Assembly (NCBI RefSeq): GCF_016909015.1
Contig: NZ_JAFBFA010000037.1
Location: 1-55,096 of the forward strand
DNA from: Gracilibacillus alcaliphilus
GTDB lineage: Bacteria; Bacillota; Bacilli; Bacillales; Amphibacillaceae
Direction: 5' to 3'
DNA length: 55,096 nt
The notes under the pieces are model-generated. The model was not told the origin of the DNA and did not search any database. It saw only the letters and a list, made by a program, of their open reading frames with translations. Both the position numbers and the translations under genes were made by a program. This document shows positions 16,546-24,834 of the stretch, piece after piece (positions within the stretch are counted from its first letter, which is position 1; every line of letters begins with the position of its first letter).

Positions 16546-17496
16546 ATGAAGGATGTTATTACAATAGGAGAAGCAATGGTTTTGTTTAATCCAGGGACAA
16601 CTGGTCCAATGAAGTTTGTTGACAGCTTTCACAAAAAGGTGGCCGGAGCGGAATTAAATTTAGTGATTGGCTGTGCCCGTTTAGGCTTAAATACGGGTTA
16701 TATTAGCCGGTTGGGGAATGATGAATTTGGCAAAGCGATTCGTACGTTTATTAAAGGAGAGGGAATTGATGCCTCGGAAGTATTGCTTGTAAATGGTTAT
16801 CCCACTTCTCTTAATTTTAAGGAAATATCGGCAGATGGCAGTGTCAGGACTTTCTATTATCGAGATAAGTCTCCCACATTAACCATGACACCGGAAGAGC
16901 TGAATGAAGACTACATAAAACAGGCTCGTGTCTTGCACTTAACCGGAATATTTCCAGCTATTGGCGGTCAGAACCGCGACATATTATTTCAAGCGATCAG
17001 ACTTGCCAAAAAACATGGTGTCAAGGTTGCCTTTGATCCTAATATTCGCTTGAAAATGTGGTCTAAAGAAGAAGCGAGGAAGACACTGCTTGAGATCCTG
17101 CCGCATGTGGATATCCTGTTAGCAGGTGATGAAGAAATGGAAATTATTATTGGTGAGAAGGATCCAGCGAAGATTATCGAACAGGTAAAAGGATTGGGAG
17201 TACCTACTATCGCCATCAAGCAAGGAGAGCAAGGCTCTGTTGGGTATGATAAGGGGGAGACAGTGATTTCCCCTGCTGTAAAGGCTAGCAAAGTGGTCGA
17301 TACCGTAGGGGCAGGCGATGGCTTTAATGCAGGCTTCTTATATGGATATTTACATGACTGGTCTTTAGAACGCACGTTGCATTTTGCTAATACAATCGGC
17401 TCTATGGTAGTAGGGGTTGTGGGAGATAATGAGGGATTACCTTATTATGAGGATGTACAGGAACGATTAGGCGAGATTGAGCGAGTAGAGCGGTAA
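16546..17496 (+). CDS. kdgK: 2-keto-3-deoxygluconate kinase (PfkB family)
   Basis: This 316-residue PfkB-family sugar kinase phosphorylates KDG with ATP to give KDPG, the aldolase's substrate. Motifs are the N-terminal glycine region (KVAGAELNLVIGCARLG) and the C-terminal PfkB signature VVDTVGAGDGFNAGFLYG with catalytic Asp in GAGDG. AGGGGGGAAACAG precedes ATG 16546, 15 bases after kdgA. It is the last gene before a strong terminator. No uronate-specific enzymes or KDG permease lie in this operon, so KDG must arrive by genes elsewhere. Confidence 0.9.
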   Translation: MKDVITIGEAMVLFNPGTTGPMKFVDSFHKKVAGAELNLVIGCARLGLNTGYISRLGNDEFGKAIRTFIKGEGIDASEVLLVNGYPTSLNFKEISADGSVRTFYYRDKSPTLTMTPEELNEDYIKQARVLHLTGIFPAIGGQNRDILFQAIRLAKKHGVKVAFDPNIRLKMWSKEEARKTLLEILPHVDILLAGDEEMEIIIGEKDPAKIIEQVKGLGVPTIAIKQGEQGSVGYDKGETVISPAVKASKVVDTVGAGDGFNAGFLYGYLHDWSLERTLHFANTIGSMVVGVVGDNEGLPYYEDVQERLGEIERVER

Positions 17497-17504
17497 AAAT
17501 AGAA

Positions 17505-17539
17505 GAAGCCGATGTGTGGAGACATTGGCTTCTTTTTTT
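17505..17539 (+). terminator. Terminator of the kdg operon
   Basis: An 11-bp stem (GAAGCCGATGT / ACATTGGCTTC, one G-U pair) is followed by seven T's, eight bases after the kdgK stop codon. Confidence 0.88.
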
Positions 17540-17663
17540 GCAAAAATATATGTCGTAAAAACTTGTGGATAAGTGAAGTTTGGACTCTTATTTGTTTCTC
17601 CCCATGCTTTCCCTGTCTTATTTTGCTATACTGAAACAATAGATGAAAAAAGGGGGACCTAAT

Positions 17664-18518
17664 ATGGCATTTCAACCAAAAGCGATTTGTTTGGATATGG
17701 ATGGAACCATTTTAAATCATGATAATACGATTACAGAGCATACGCTGCAAGTGATTCAGCAGCTGAGACAGCAAGGCATTCGCGTGTTTATTGTCACAGG
17801 CCGTTCATTAAAAGAAGTGTATGATGCAGCACCAGCCGATATAGAGCTGGACGGCTTGGTTACGTCTAATGGTATGATCACTTATAGAGGTAAAGACAAA
17901 ATAGCGGAGTATGAGTTATCTCCCCGCATTGTGAAAGATGTCATACAACTGGCACAGCAAGATCAGATCTACTATGAAGTACATCCAAATAATCATCATC
18001 GCTGGGCTCTGCAGGCGGACTATTCTTACATGGAAGCAATGATCGCCCAAGAGAAACCAGAGGATGTAGGAGTTCATGAGTGGACTGACCGAGTGGCAGC
18101 GATGGATGGAGATATCCTTTGGCCGGAGACATATCAAGAACAAAAGGCAGCCAAGCTGTATTGTTTTGCAAGTGATCATGAGCAAATGCAGGCTTGGATT
18201 GCGAAGTTAGAACAGCTAAAACAAGACGCGGATTTTACTACATCTTCCTCTTCCCCGCATAATGTCGAAGTAATGGCAGCAGGAATCAATAAAGCAACAG
18301 GCATTCAGATATTGTTAGAGCATTATCAGCTGCGACCCGAAGAGGCTTTAGCAATGGGAGACAGTAATAACGATATTCCAATGATGAAATATGTAGGATA
18401 TCCAGTGGCCATGAAGAATGCAACCAATGAAATCAAGGCACTGGCTGAAGAAATAACAGCTGCTGATAATGACGAAGAAGGAGCCTGTCAGTATTTGCAA
18501 AAATGGTTACAGATATAG
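17664..18518 (+). CDS. Cof-type HAD phosphatase
   Basis: This 284-residue HAD hydrolase of the Cof (type IIB cap) group has motif I CLDMDGTIL near the N-terminus with the nucleophile and acid aspartates, motif II VTGRS, motif III lysine in GINKATGI, and motif IV AMGDSNNDIPMM. Such enzymes dephosphorylate sugar phosphates or flavin and pyridoxal phosphates in the cytosol; the substrate is not visible. ATG 17664 follows AAAAAAGGGGG, so the upstream in-frame ATG at 17643 is rejected. A weak terminator follows. Confidence 0.85.
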   Translation: MAFQPKAICLDMDGTILNHDNTITEHTLQVIQQLRQQGIRVFIVTGRSLKEVYDAAPADIELDGLVTSNGMITYRGKDKIAEYELSPRIVKDVIQLAQQDQIYYEVHPNNHHRWALQADYSYMEAMIAQEKPEDVGVHEWTDRVAAMDGDILWPETYQEQKAAKLYCFASDHEQMQAWIAKLEQLKQDADFTTSSSSPHNVEVMAAGINKATGIQILLEHYQLRPEEALAMGDSNNDIPMMKYVGYPVAMKNATNEIKALAEEITAADNDEEGACQYLQKWLQI

Positions 18519-18525
18519 AAAAGGT

Positions 18526-18558
18526 GAAAAGTCTCTTTTTGATAGAGGCTTTTCTTTG
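18526..18558 (+). terminator. Terminator after the HAD phosphatase gene
   Basis: GAAAAGTCTCT pairs with AGAGGCTTTTC (one G-U) and is followed by a short T-rich tail. The tail is imperfect. Confidence 0.6.
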
Positions 18559-18647
18559 TTTATGATAGAATAAAAAAACAACATAAACAAAAGAAAAACC
18601 ACATGTGTAAAGGGAATAGATGATGTGAGGGAAAGGTAAGGTGGATC

Positions 18648-19418
18648 ATGCTAGTAATGGAGCGTCGCCAACGATTGTTAGAGGTGGTAAATCAACGCAA
18701 GAGTGTTAGAGTATCAGAATTGGCCAAGCTTTTTTCGGTGACTGATGAAACGATCAGGCGGGATCTGGAGAAATTAGAAACAGAAAAAAAGCTAGCCAGA
18801 AGTCATGGCGGGGCAGTAAGTATCGCACCTGCTCAAGAAGAACCAGAGATTCCGGTGCAAGAGCGAGAAGTAATGTATGTAGATGAAAAGCGAGAGATAG
18901 CGCAAGAGGCCGTAAAGCATATTGTGAAGTCAGATAAGATACTATTAGATGCCAGTACTACCGCTTGGTATGTGGCCAGAAATTTACCCAATCAAGTGAT
19001 GACGGTATTAACCAATTCATTGAAGGTAGAACTGGAATTGAGTAAAAAAAGTAATATTACGGTAATCTCGACTGGCGGAACGCTGCAAGGCAGATCTTTA
19101 TCCTATGTAGGACCGCTGACAGAACGCGCGCTGGATTTATTTCATGTCAATAAAGCCTTTATCTCTTGTAAAGGTATTCACATGGATTATGGGATTAGTG
19201 AATCCAATGAACAAGAAGCACATGTGAAACAGAAGATGATTGAGATGACAGATACGGTTTATATTTTAGCCGATCATCATAAATTCCATCAACAAGCATT
19301 TGCCCATGTAGCTTCACTTGATAAGGTAAGCCGGATGATTACGGATAGTAAAGCAGAAGAGAGCGATATTTTACTTCTTCAAGAGGCTGGAATAGAAGTA
19401 ATGAAGGCATTTCAATAA
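18648..19418 (+). CDS. DeoR family transcriptional regulator
   Basis: This 256-residue DeoR-family repressor has an N-terminal helix-turn-helix (SELAKLFSVTDETIRRDLEKLE) and a C-terminal sugar-phosphate-sensing domain of the ribose-5-phosphate isomerase fold (STTAWYVARNLP, TVLTNSLKVELEL, ISTGGTLQGRSLSYVG). These proteins usually control sugar-catabolic operons and are released by a phosphorylated sugar. ATG 18648 follows AAGGTAAGGTGG; ATG 18657 is also possible. No sugar operon immediately adjoins it, so its target is not clear; the two flanking HAD phosphatases are the nearest candidates. Confidence 0.85.
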   Translation: MLVMERRQRLLEVVNQRKSVRVSELAKLFSVTDETIRRDLEKLETEKKLARSHGGAVSIAPAQEEPEIPVQEREVMYVDEKREIAQEAVKHIVKSDKILLDASTTAWYVARNLPNQVMTVLTNSLKVELELSKKSNITVISTGGTLQGRSLSYVGPLTERALDLFHVNKAFISCKGIHMDYGISESNEQEAHVKQKMIEMTDTVYILADHHKFHQQAFAHVASLDKVSRMITDSKAEESDILLLQEAGIEVMKAFQ

Positions 19419-19478
19419 TAATGAAGTGCTTTTTTTAAAGAAAGTATATCCAATGTCAGCTAATTTTAGTTATTTGAA

Positions 19479-19526
19479 GAAGATATAGAGAGCAAGGCAA
19501 TCGCTGCAGATGACCGTTTCGCTTTT
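19479..19526 (+). repeat. Degenerate fragment of intergenic repeat element A
   Basis: These 48 bases align without gaps to 23178-23225, with 40 identities by my count, including the exact block TGACCGTTTCGCTTT. The rest of the palindrome is missing, so this looks like a decayed copy. Confidence 0.6.
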
Positions 19527-19664
19527 CGATGCGCTAGTCATCGACAATTGACTTTCAATAGTGAGAAGAACCAAAGAAACAAGACAGATAGATCATCCTA
19601 GGTGTATAAGACGCGGTGTATCCATTAATAGGGAGGATGCCTCTCTATTGATGGCAGTCATAGT

Positions 19665-20417
19665 CTATCGAATCAGTTCGTGCAGTTTTTTCACAATCTT
19701 GTCTTCAACTGTGTCATCGAATGGAATTTGTTCGTTTGCATAAGGTGCGAGCTGTTGGTTGGCGCCAATCATCACACTGTATGCGGCATGTTGAAACATG
19801 GTTTGGTCATTAGCATCATTACCAAAGGCGGTATAGCTAGCCTCTGTTAAACCTAACTGCTGCAGACCACGCCATTTATCTATGCCTTTAGGGCTGACAT
19901 CTAATACTCCTTCTTCTCCATGGGAATGGACGACAACTTCTAGTTTATGCAGATCTGCTGCTAATTCCTCCATATTATCAGCGGTTAAGATTAATATTTT
20001 TAACATGGATGATAGTTGAACTAGTTCCATCTTCTTAGCGCGCTGCTGCGGATCCAGATTTTGCAGAATGGGATGGGAAGAAGGACCAGTATAAGCATAG
20101 TCCCAATCACTATCTATTAAATAAGTGGCATGATAGGCCTTGATTAGTGATAGAATCTCTTTTTGAGTATATGAATCGAAATGAGCGATGGAAAGCAGTT
20201 TCCCATCTTGATAAGTCATCGATCCATTTCCGCCAATCATGGCATGGCGATGCCAATCTTCCGGCAAAATCGGTAATAAATCACGGATTGGTCTAGCAGA
20301 AGCAAATATTACTTGATGGCCTTGCGCTTCTAATGCTAGTAATGCTTGTAATAGTTGTTCAGATACAGGCTTGCCATGGAAACAAATGGTTCCATCCAAG
20401 TCAAAGACAAATTTCAT
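19665..20417 (-). CDS. Cof-type HAD phosphatase (second copy type)
   Basis: This 250-residue HAD phosphatase is only distantly similar to the protein at 17664. Motif I is VFDLDGTIC, motif II FASARP, motif III lysine in SPKGIDKWRGL, and motif IV AFGNDANDQTMF. The catalytic set is complete. It is transcribed toward the DeoR gene and is probably monocistronic. The metabolite dephosphorylated is unknown; the family acts on small phosphorylated compounds in the cytosol. Confidence 0.82.
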   Translation of the reverse strand: MKFVFDLDGTICFHGKPVSEQLLQALLALEAQGHQVIFASARPIRDLLPILPEDWHRHAMIGGNGSMTYQDGKLLSIAHFDSYTQKEILSLIKAYHATYLIDSDWDYAYTGPSSHPILQNLDPQQRAKKMELVQLSSMLKILILTADNMEELAADLHKLEVVVHSHGEEGVLDVSPKGIDKWRGLQQLGLTEASYTAFGNDANDQTMFQHAAYSVMIGANQQLAPYANEQIPFDDTVEDKIVKKLHELIR

Positions 20418-20465
20418 TTTACCACTCCAATATAGTACTTATCGCTCATCCTTAGTCTAATATAG

Positions 20466-20493
20466 TTTCACTGGAAGTCAAGCGTGCTATAAT
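20466..20493 (+). promoter_or_regulatory. Putative promoter of the Sel1-repeat gene
   Basis: A consensus TATAAT at 20488-20493 follows TTTCAC at 20466-20471 by 16 bases. It lies 115 bases before the TTG start. Confidence 0.4.
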
Positions 20494-20607
20494 AGAGAAA
20501 AATAGACGGTTCATTCACCCTGATTCAACAGCTGCAGGAAGCAGCAACAATGGTGGATGGGAAGTCTTATTCCAGCTTTTTCAGTAGACATATAGGAGGT
20601 TTTTAGA

Positions 20608-21312
20608 TTGACAGACGGTAATGATAAAAGAAAACGTTCAAGATTTAATAAAATACTCCAATCCATTGGTTTACAGCAATCAAATAAGGAAGAGAAAACA
20701 GAACAAGAGGTGCCTCCAACACCTCAGAAAGACGTCTCTAATGTGATCGATTTTGCAGCGGAGAAAGAGAGGAACAATTCGCAAGAAGGAGAAAAGTGGC
20801 TTCGTAAGGCTGCTGAAATGGGTGATACTGGTTCTATGAATGAGCTTGCCTACAGTTTTCTAACAGGCAATGGGCTGCCACTTAATAGAGAAGAAGGAGA
20901 GAAATGGCTGCGCCGTTCTGCAGAAGCTAATGATCTATGGGCAATGGTAGATTTAGCTGCAAGATTACTAGATGGAGAAATCGTGGCCAAAAACCCTGAA
21001 GAAGGAATGTACTGGCTGGAGAGAGCCGTCGAACGTCGTGATCCGGTGGCTGTGAGGATATTAGGTTACCGGCTGGTGACAGGGATGGGCATAGAACAGG
21101 ACATTGAAGCAGGTGAACGCATATTACGGCAGGCAGCAGAGGAATTGGGAGAATTGGTTGCAATGCGTTGTCTAGGGATTTTTCAAATAAAAGGTGAATT
21201 TCTGCAGAAGAATGTAGAAGAAGGCGAATACTGGCTGAAAAAGGCAGCAGATGCCGGTGAATCAGTTGCTATGAGAGAATGGGGTAAGCATTTGGTAAGA
21301 GGACTGGAATAA
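20608..21312 (+). CDS. Sel1-like (TPR) repeat protein
   Basis: This 234-residue soluble protein has a charged, probably disordered first ~55 residues followed by about five Sel1-like repeats. Each has a core such as EGEKWLRKAAEMGD or EGEYWLKKAADAGE at a period near 36 residues. Sel1 repeats form alpha-solenoids that bind partner proteins; no enzyme domain is present. The start is TTG 20608, with AGGAGGT seven bases upstream. The partner is unknown. It converges on the YesL-like gene with a shared terminator. Confidence 0.82.
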   Translation: MTDGNDKRKRSRFNKILQSIGLQQSNKEEKTEQEVPPTPQKDVSNVIDFAAEKERNNSQEGEKWLRKAAEMGDTGSMNELAYSFLTGNGLPLNREEGEKWLRRSAEANDLWAMVDLAARLLDGEIVAKNPEEGMYWLERAVERRDPVAVRILGYRLVTGMGIEQDIEAGERILRQAAEELGELVAMRCLGIFQIKGEFLQKNVEEGEYWLKKAADAGESVAMREWGKHLVRGLE

Positions 21313-21329
21313 GTGCGACATATACCGAT

Positions 21330-21378
21330 CAGACAAACACCTGAACGCAGGGAGCGTCAGGTGTTTGTCTGATTTTAT
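21330..21378. terminator. Bidirectional terminator between convergent genes
   Basis: A perfect 15-bp stem (CAGACAAACACCTGA / TCAGGTGTTTGTCTG, 21330-21344 with 21357-21371) extends inward by ACGC/GCGT past a bulge and ends in ATTTTATTT. It serves the Sel1 gene and, read the other way, the YesL-like gene. Confidence 0.82.
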
Positions 21379-22023
21379 TTAGTTGGCAGAAGTTTCTGCT
21401 TCATTTTCTGCCCATTGTTCTTGCTTCATGGCAACTCGCTTGAAGGCCTGATAGCAGATTCCCATGATGATAAAGGTTGGTACACTGCCGCAGAAGAAGA
21501 CCAGTGTAGCTGGGAAGCGAAGCATTAAATATACAACAGCAACCGAACCAACCACTATCGCAATATTATGCAACGGATGAATCAGCATAATCAGAAAGGC
21601 ATTTTTCCAAATTTGCAGGAATTTCAAATCATAATGGACGTAAGTCGGAATAACGTATACCATGATTAACGCAAGGGCAATCATAGCAACATATAGTGGT
21701 ATTTTGATAGTGTTAAAGAAACTGCCGGCATCCACGGTTAATAAGAATGTTGTATTGATAAAAAAGACAAAACCGATGAAATAGAATATGAGGCCAAACA
21801 AGTTACTTTTCAAAAATTCTTGCTTGTAGGCTTGCCAGAAAGTAGTGAAGACTGGCAGGTCTGTATCTCCCATAATCCATTTTCTTGTAATGGTGAACAT
21901 GGCTATTGTTGCTGGAAATAGTCCAAAGACAATCAGCCCCAACAAGGTGAAGCCAAGCCAAAGAATATTAATATAGGCAAGTCGTGTAATCCATTCTGTA
22001 ATAGCAAACAGTGTATTTCGCAT
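21379..22023 (-). CDS. DUF624 (YesL family) membrane protein, copy 1
   Basis: This 214-residue membrane protein has about five transmembrane segments and the DUF624/YesL opening (ITEWITRLAYINILWLGFTLLGLIVFGLFPATIAMF, seen over residues 8-43). YesL genes typically sit beside YesM/YesN two-component systems and sugar ABC importers; the biochemical role is not known. It is closely similar to the protein encoded at 42117-42731. This copy lies upstream of importer system A on the same strand but is separated from it by about 2 kb. A cre-like sequence lies 57 bases before its start. Confidence 0.82.
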   Translation of the reverse strand: MRNTLFAITEWITRLAYINILWLGFTLLGLIVFGLFPATIAMFTITRKWIMGDTDLPVFTTFWQAYKQEFLKSNLFGLIFYFIGFVFFINTTFLLTVDAGSFFNTIKIPLYVAMIALALIMVYVIPTYVHYDLKFLQIWKNAFLIMLIHPLHNIAIVVGSVAVVYLMLRFPATLVFFCGSVPTFIIMGICYQAFKRVAMKQEQWAENEAETSAN

Positions 22024-22079
22024 TGTTTTCTCTCCTAGATGAAATAATATACACTTATTCTAACATAAATATGGTGTGA

Positions 22080-22093
22080 TTAAAACGCTGTCA
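22080..22093 (-). promoter_or_regulatory. cre-like CcpA site upstream of YesL copy 1
   Basis: Reading minus, TGACAGCGTTTTAA matches the cre consensus at 12 of 14 positions. The other YesL gene has a related sequence upstream, which makes the match more credible. Confidence 0.35.
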
Positions 22094-22123
22094 TTTAGTT
22101 TATCGCAGTGTAACTGGCTGTAA

Positions 22124-22260
22124 GACTCCCACTTCAAGCAATAAGTGAATACGTCATGTCTAAGTGGGAGATCCAACAGCCAATAACGGCCCGATTGGTT
22201 CAACTAACGTTCAGTGGGGAAAAAACCCCACTGAACGAAGTTTCACTTTATCCAAGAGTT
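22124..22260 (+). repeat. Structured intergenic element, possible IS605-type right end remnant
   Basis: Two perfect hairpins stand in series. CTCCCACTT (22126-22134) pairs with AAGTGGGAG (22162-22170). GTTCAGTGGGG (22209-22219) pairs with CCCCACTGAAC (22226-22236). The first resembles the structured 3' end of IS200/IS605 TnpB elements, but no tnpB frame adjoins it. Seventeen bases of the element (22231-22247) recur at 23987-24003. The assignment to IS605 is inference. Confidence 0.4.
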
Positions 22261-22430
22261 ACCTTTTGGCAGTCGAATCACAGGTGAGAAACTTCTATCG
22301 AGCTCTTCTTACTCTTTACTATTTCGAATCGGTGTTAAGGCATGATAAAATAAAAAGAAGAGAGGCTGTTGATATCAATAGGGGTAGGGGTGTCTGCTAA
22401 GACATACTGGTTTGATGAAGGAGGTAAATC

Positions 22431-22925
22431 ATGAATCAGTTGTACATAAAACAGAAGGTGTTTAGTCTAAGTGAGAAATTCACCATCAAGAATCAGTCAG
22501 AGGAAGATGCTTATTATGTGGAAGGCAGTTTTATGCGAATTCCCAAGACTTTTTCTATTATGAATCAACAAAGAGAAGAAGTCGCCTTGATTACAAAAAA
22601 GGTGTTCAGTTTTTTACCAGTTTTTTTGGTTGAAGTGGATGGTCAAGAGGTATTAAAAATTAAGAAAGAATTTTCTCTCTTTAAGCCGCGCTATACGATT
22701 GATGCAGCAGGTATTGAAGTGCGCGGAAACTGGTTGAACATGAACTTTCAAGTCTATCAGCATGGTGAAGAGGTTGGGGAAGTGAGTAAGGAGTGGTTCA
22801 CTTGGGGTGATAGCTATAAAGTTCAAGTATGGAAGGACGAGATGGAGACCATCATGATTGCACTTGTTGTTGCCATTGATTGCGTAAAGGCTGATCAAGC
22901 GGCCAATTCATCAAATGCCAATTAA
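22431..22925 (+). CDS. LURP-one-related / YxjI-like protein
   Basis: This 164-residue protein has no signal peptide and a repeated beta-strand pattern typical of the LURP-one-related (tubby-like) fold, as in Bacillus YxjI: YIKQKVFSLSEKFTIKN, YYVEGSFMRIPKTFSI, VALITKKVFSFLPVFLVE, FSLFKPRYTI. Tubby-like domains can bind membrane phosphoinositides or act as scramblases in eukaryotes; the bacterial role is unknown. AAGGAGGTAAATC precedes ATG 22431. It is monocistronic with a strong terminator. Confidence 0.8.
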   Translation: MNQLYIKQKVFSLSEKFTIKNQSEEDAYYVEGSFMRIPKTFSIMNQQREEVALITKKVFSFLPVFLVEVDGQEVLKIKKEFSLFKPRYTIDAAGIEVRGNWLNMNFQVYQHGEEVGEVSKEWFTWGDSYKVQVWKDEMETIMIALVVAIDCVKADQAANSSNAN

Positions 22926-22994
22926 AATGAGAACTTAATTGTATACACGGTTTAGAGTAAGAGGAGTTATAGGGATGACTTTCTAGAAAATGTG

Positions 22995-23037
22995 GCTGTT
23001 GCACAATTAGGTAATGATTGTGCAACAGCTTTTTTTT
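22995..23037 (+). terminator. Terminator of the LURP-one-like gene
   Basis: A perfect 13-bp stem (GCTGTTGCACAAT / ATTGTGCAACAGC, loop of 9) is followed by eight T's. Confidence 0.85.
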
Positions 23038-23177
23038 ATCTATGCACTAACACATGCAGATCGACTGAGCGTATATGATGATCCCCCGAAAAACTGCATA
23101 CCATCTATAGACATAAGTATTTGTAGTTAGTTCGATTGACTTCTGGACAAAGAAAGCTGCAGATGTTTCAACTTATG

Positions 23178-23336
23178 GAAGATATCGTGAGTAAGGCAGC
23201 CGCTGCGGCTGACCGTTTCGCTTTCCTAGGGGCATGCTCTTCAGCTAACTTTCGCCAAGAAGATCACTTGACAAAAGTGGATCTTCAGATCATGCGAATC
23301 CCTCAGGAGTCGAAACGGTCATCCTCCGCTGTGGTT
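23178..23336. repeat. Palindromic intergenic repeat element A
   Basis: Outer arms TGACCGTTTCG (23210-23220) and CGAAACGGTCA (23311-23321) pair perfectly. Inner arms TCCT-GGGG-CATG and CATG-CCCT-AGGA pair with bulges. The centre folds as GAAGATC-ACTT / AAGT-GGATCTTC. No transposase or sensible protein is present; a 67-codon frame across it is an artefact of the repeat. A degenerate fragment occurs at 19479-19526. Similar GC-richer palindromes are scattered through Bacillaceae intergenic DNA, from memory. It could be a MITE or a structured RNA. Confidence 0.6.
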
Positions 23337-23647
23337 TGATTCTACAACGTTTGGGAGTCTTACCATGTGAGAACATCTTCTGTTAGTTCCTCAAGGAATG
23401 ATAAAAGGATAACAGATGTTAGGATAATGACATGATGTGGATCAAGCTTAACTATTATGGCTGGGGTAACTCAGGATAGCTGACCATCATGTTGTTTCAT
23501 TGATTGTAAGGAATGAAAGGAACTTTGATAGTGATGTTATCCATTTCCCTTTATAGAATGTTTCCATAAGAAGTAAACAGATAAGCTGTTCTAGGGACCA
23601 TACAGTCATGATGCTATTTCTTGCATAAAGTGTAGAACTATTTTTCA

Positions 23648-23773
23648 GCGCAGGCCAACCGCGAAGACTTCTGTGGGAACAGCACGGGGTGAAGATCCAC
23701 TTGAAAAATGCTCTTCTTTTTCAAGTTAGCTGATGCCGTGCCCACGAAAAGCGAAGTGGTTGGCCGGAGCGAA
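23648..23773. repeat. Palindromic intergenic repeat element B
   Basis: Outer arms GGCCAACC (23653-23660) and GGTTGGCC (23758-23765) enclose further pairing (GTGGG..GCACGG with CCGTGC-CCAC) and a perfect central stem ACTTGAAAAA / TTTTTCAAGT (23699-23708 with 23717-23726). The whole 126 bases can fold into one long interrupted hairpin. It is similar in design to element A (both have an AGATC-AC-TTGA-like centre) but differs in sequence, so the two look like separate families. No coding content is seen. Confidence 0.6.
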
Positions 23774-23913
23774 TCTTTGCACCCTTATTCAGTCAAAATA
23801 ATGACATGGCAAAAGCAATAAGGAAGAACTGATTACACAAGGATAACAAGGTGTATGTGTTTGTTTATGTGTATGAAAGTTGAATATAAATCAAGCAGAA
23901 TCATCTAATACAC

Positions 23914-23954
23914 AAAAGCTGCTGCAATATGCAATATTTACATTTTGCAACAGC
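23914..23954 (-). terminator. Terminator of sugar importer operon A
   Basis: On the minus strand GCTGTTGCAA pairs with TTGCAGCAGC (one mismatch) and is followed by TTTTGTG. It lies 50 bases beyond the last permease gene. Confidence 0.6.
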
Positions 23955-23986
23955 CCCAAGCTGAACAGGTATTTATCCAACCCACG

Positions 23987-24003
23987 CTGAACGAAGTTTC
24001 ACT
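23987..24003 (+). repeat. Copy of a 17-base element end
   Basis: CTGAACGAAGTTTCACT is identical to 22231-22247, the tail of the structured element there. This copy abuts the stop codon of the permease gene, so part of a second, decayed element probably lies here. Confidence 0.5.
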
Positions 24004-24006
24004 GTG

Positions 24007-24834
24007 TTACCCTTTGACAGATCCCATCATACCTGCAACAAAGTGACGCTGCATAATGAAGAAAATAATCGCTGTTGGCAAGGTTGCAATAACAATAGCT
24101 GTCATAATTACACCGTAATCAGGAGAGTAACCAGATCCCAAGTTAGAGATCAATAAAGGGATGGTTTGGTTACTTGGCGACTGTAAGACTACTAATGGCC
24201 ATAAATAGTTATTCCAGCTATTCATAAAAGCAATAATCGCAGCTGCCGCATAAGTAGTTTTCATCGTTGGGATATAAATGCGGAAGAAGATCCCTATCTC
24301 GCCTAAACCGTCAATGCGGCCTGCTTCTACTAATTCCTTCGCAAACATCTTTGTGTTCTGTCTGAACAGAAAGATGAAGAAGGCAGTAATAATCGTAGGT
24401 AACAAAGCTGCTGCCAGTGTATCTATACCGATCAGCGGTGCATGAGCTGAGATTTGGCCAAAGAAACGATAGAGCGGGATCATAATCGCTGCAAAAGGTA
24501 TCATCATCGATAATAATAAGATGTTAAATACGATATCTTTGCCTTTGCTGCGGTAAATCTCAAATCCGTATCCTGCAAGCGAACCGATTAGTAAAGTCAG
24601 AATGGTTGTAATCGCTGCAATGACAAATGAATTCCATAGTGCAGTACCTAAATTAACGGTTTCAAACAGCGTACGGAGATTTTCTAATAAATGAGCGCCG
24701 GGAAGCAGCCTTCCTTGTGTTACATCCACTGATTTATTCGTTGTACTGACAACCATCCAAAGGAAGGGAAAGATACTGATAAAGGAGGCCACACCAAGAA
24801 AGGCATATGTGAAAATACGTTTAAATTTCTTCAA
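24007..24834 (-). CDS. Sugar ABC permease A2 (MalG/AraQ type)
   Basis: This 275-residue permease has six membrane segments and the EAA loop ELVEAGRIDGLGEIGIFFRIYIPTMK typical of carbohydrate uptake family 1, MalG-like subunits. It is the second permease of importer A and overlaps the first by four bases. No ATPase gene is present in the operon, so a shared MsmX-type ATPase must energise it. The substrate is unknown but is probably an oligosaccharide, given the neighbouring glycosidases and the two-component system directly upstream. Confidence 0.88.
   Translation of the reverse strand: MKKFKRIFTYAFLGVASFISIFPFLWMVVSTTNKSVDVTQGRLLPGAHLLENLRTLFETVNLGTALWNSFVIAAITTILTLLIGSLAGYGFEIYRSKGKDIVFNILLLSMMIPFAAIMIPLYRFFGQISAHAPLIGIDTLAAALLPTIITAFFIFLFRQNTKMFAKELVEAGRIDGLGEIGIFFRIYIPTMKTTYAAAAIIAFMNSWNNYLWPLVVLQSPSNQTIPLLISNLGSGYSPDYGVIMTAIVIATLPTAIIFFIMQRHFVAGMMGSVKG

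Noticed and set aside
23136..23339. A 67-codon frame across repeat element A
   Set aside because: The frame arises from the palindrome; no ribosome binding site or protein-like pattern.
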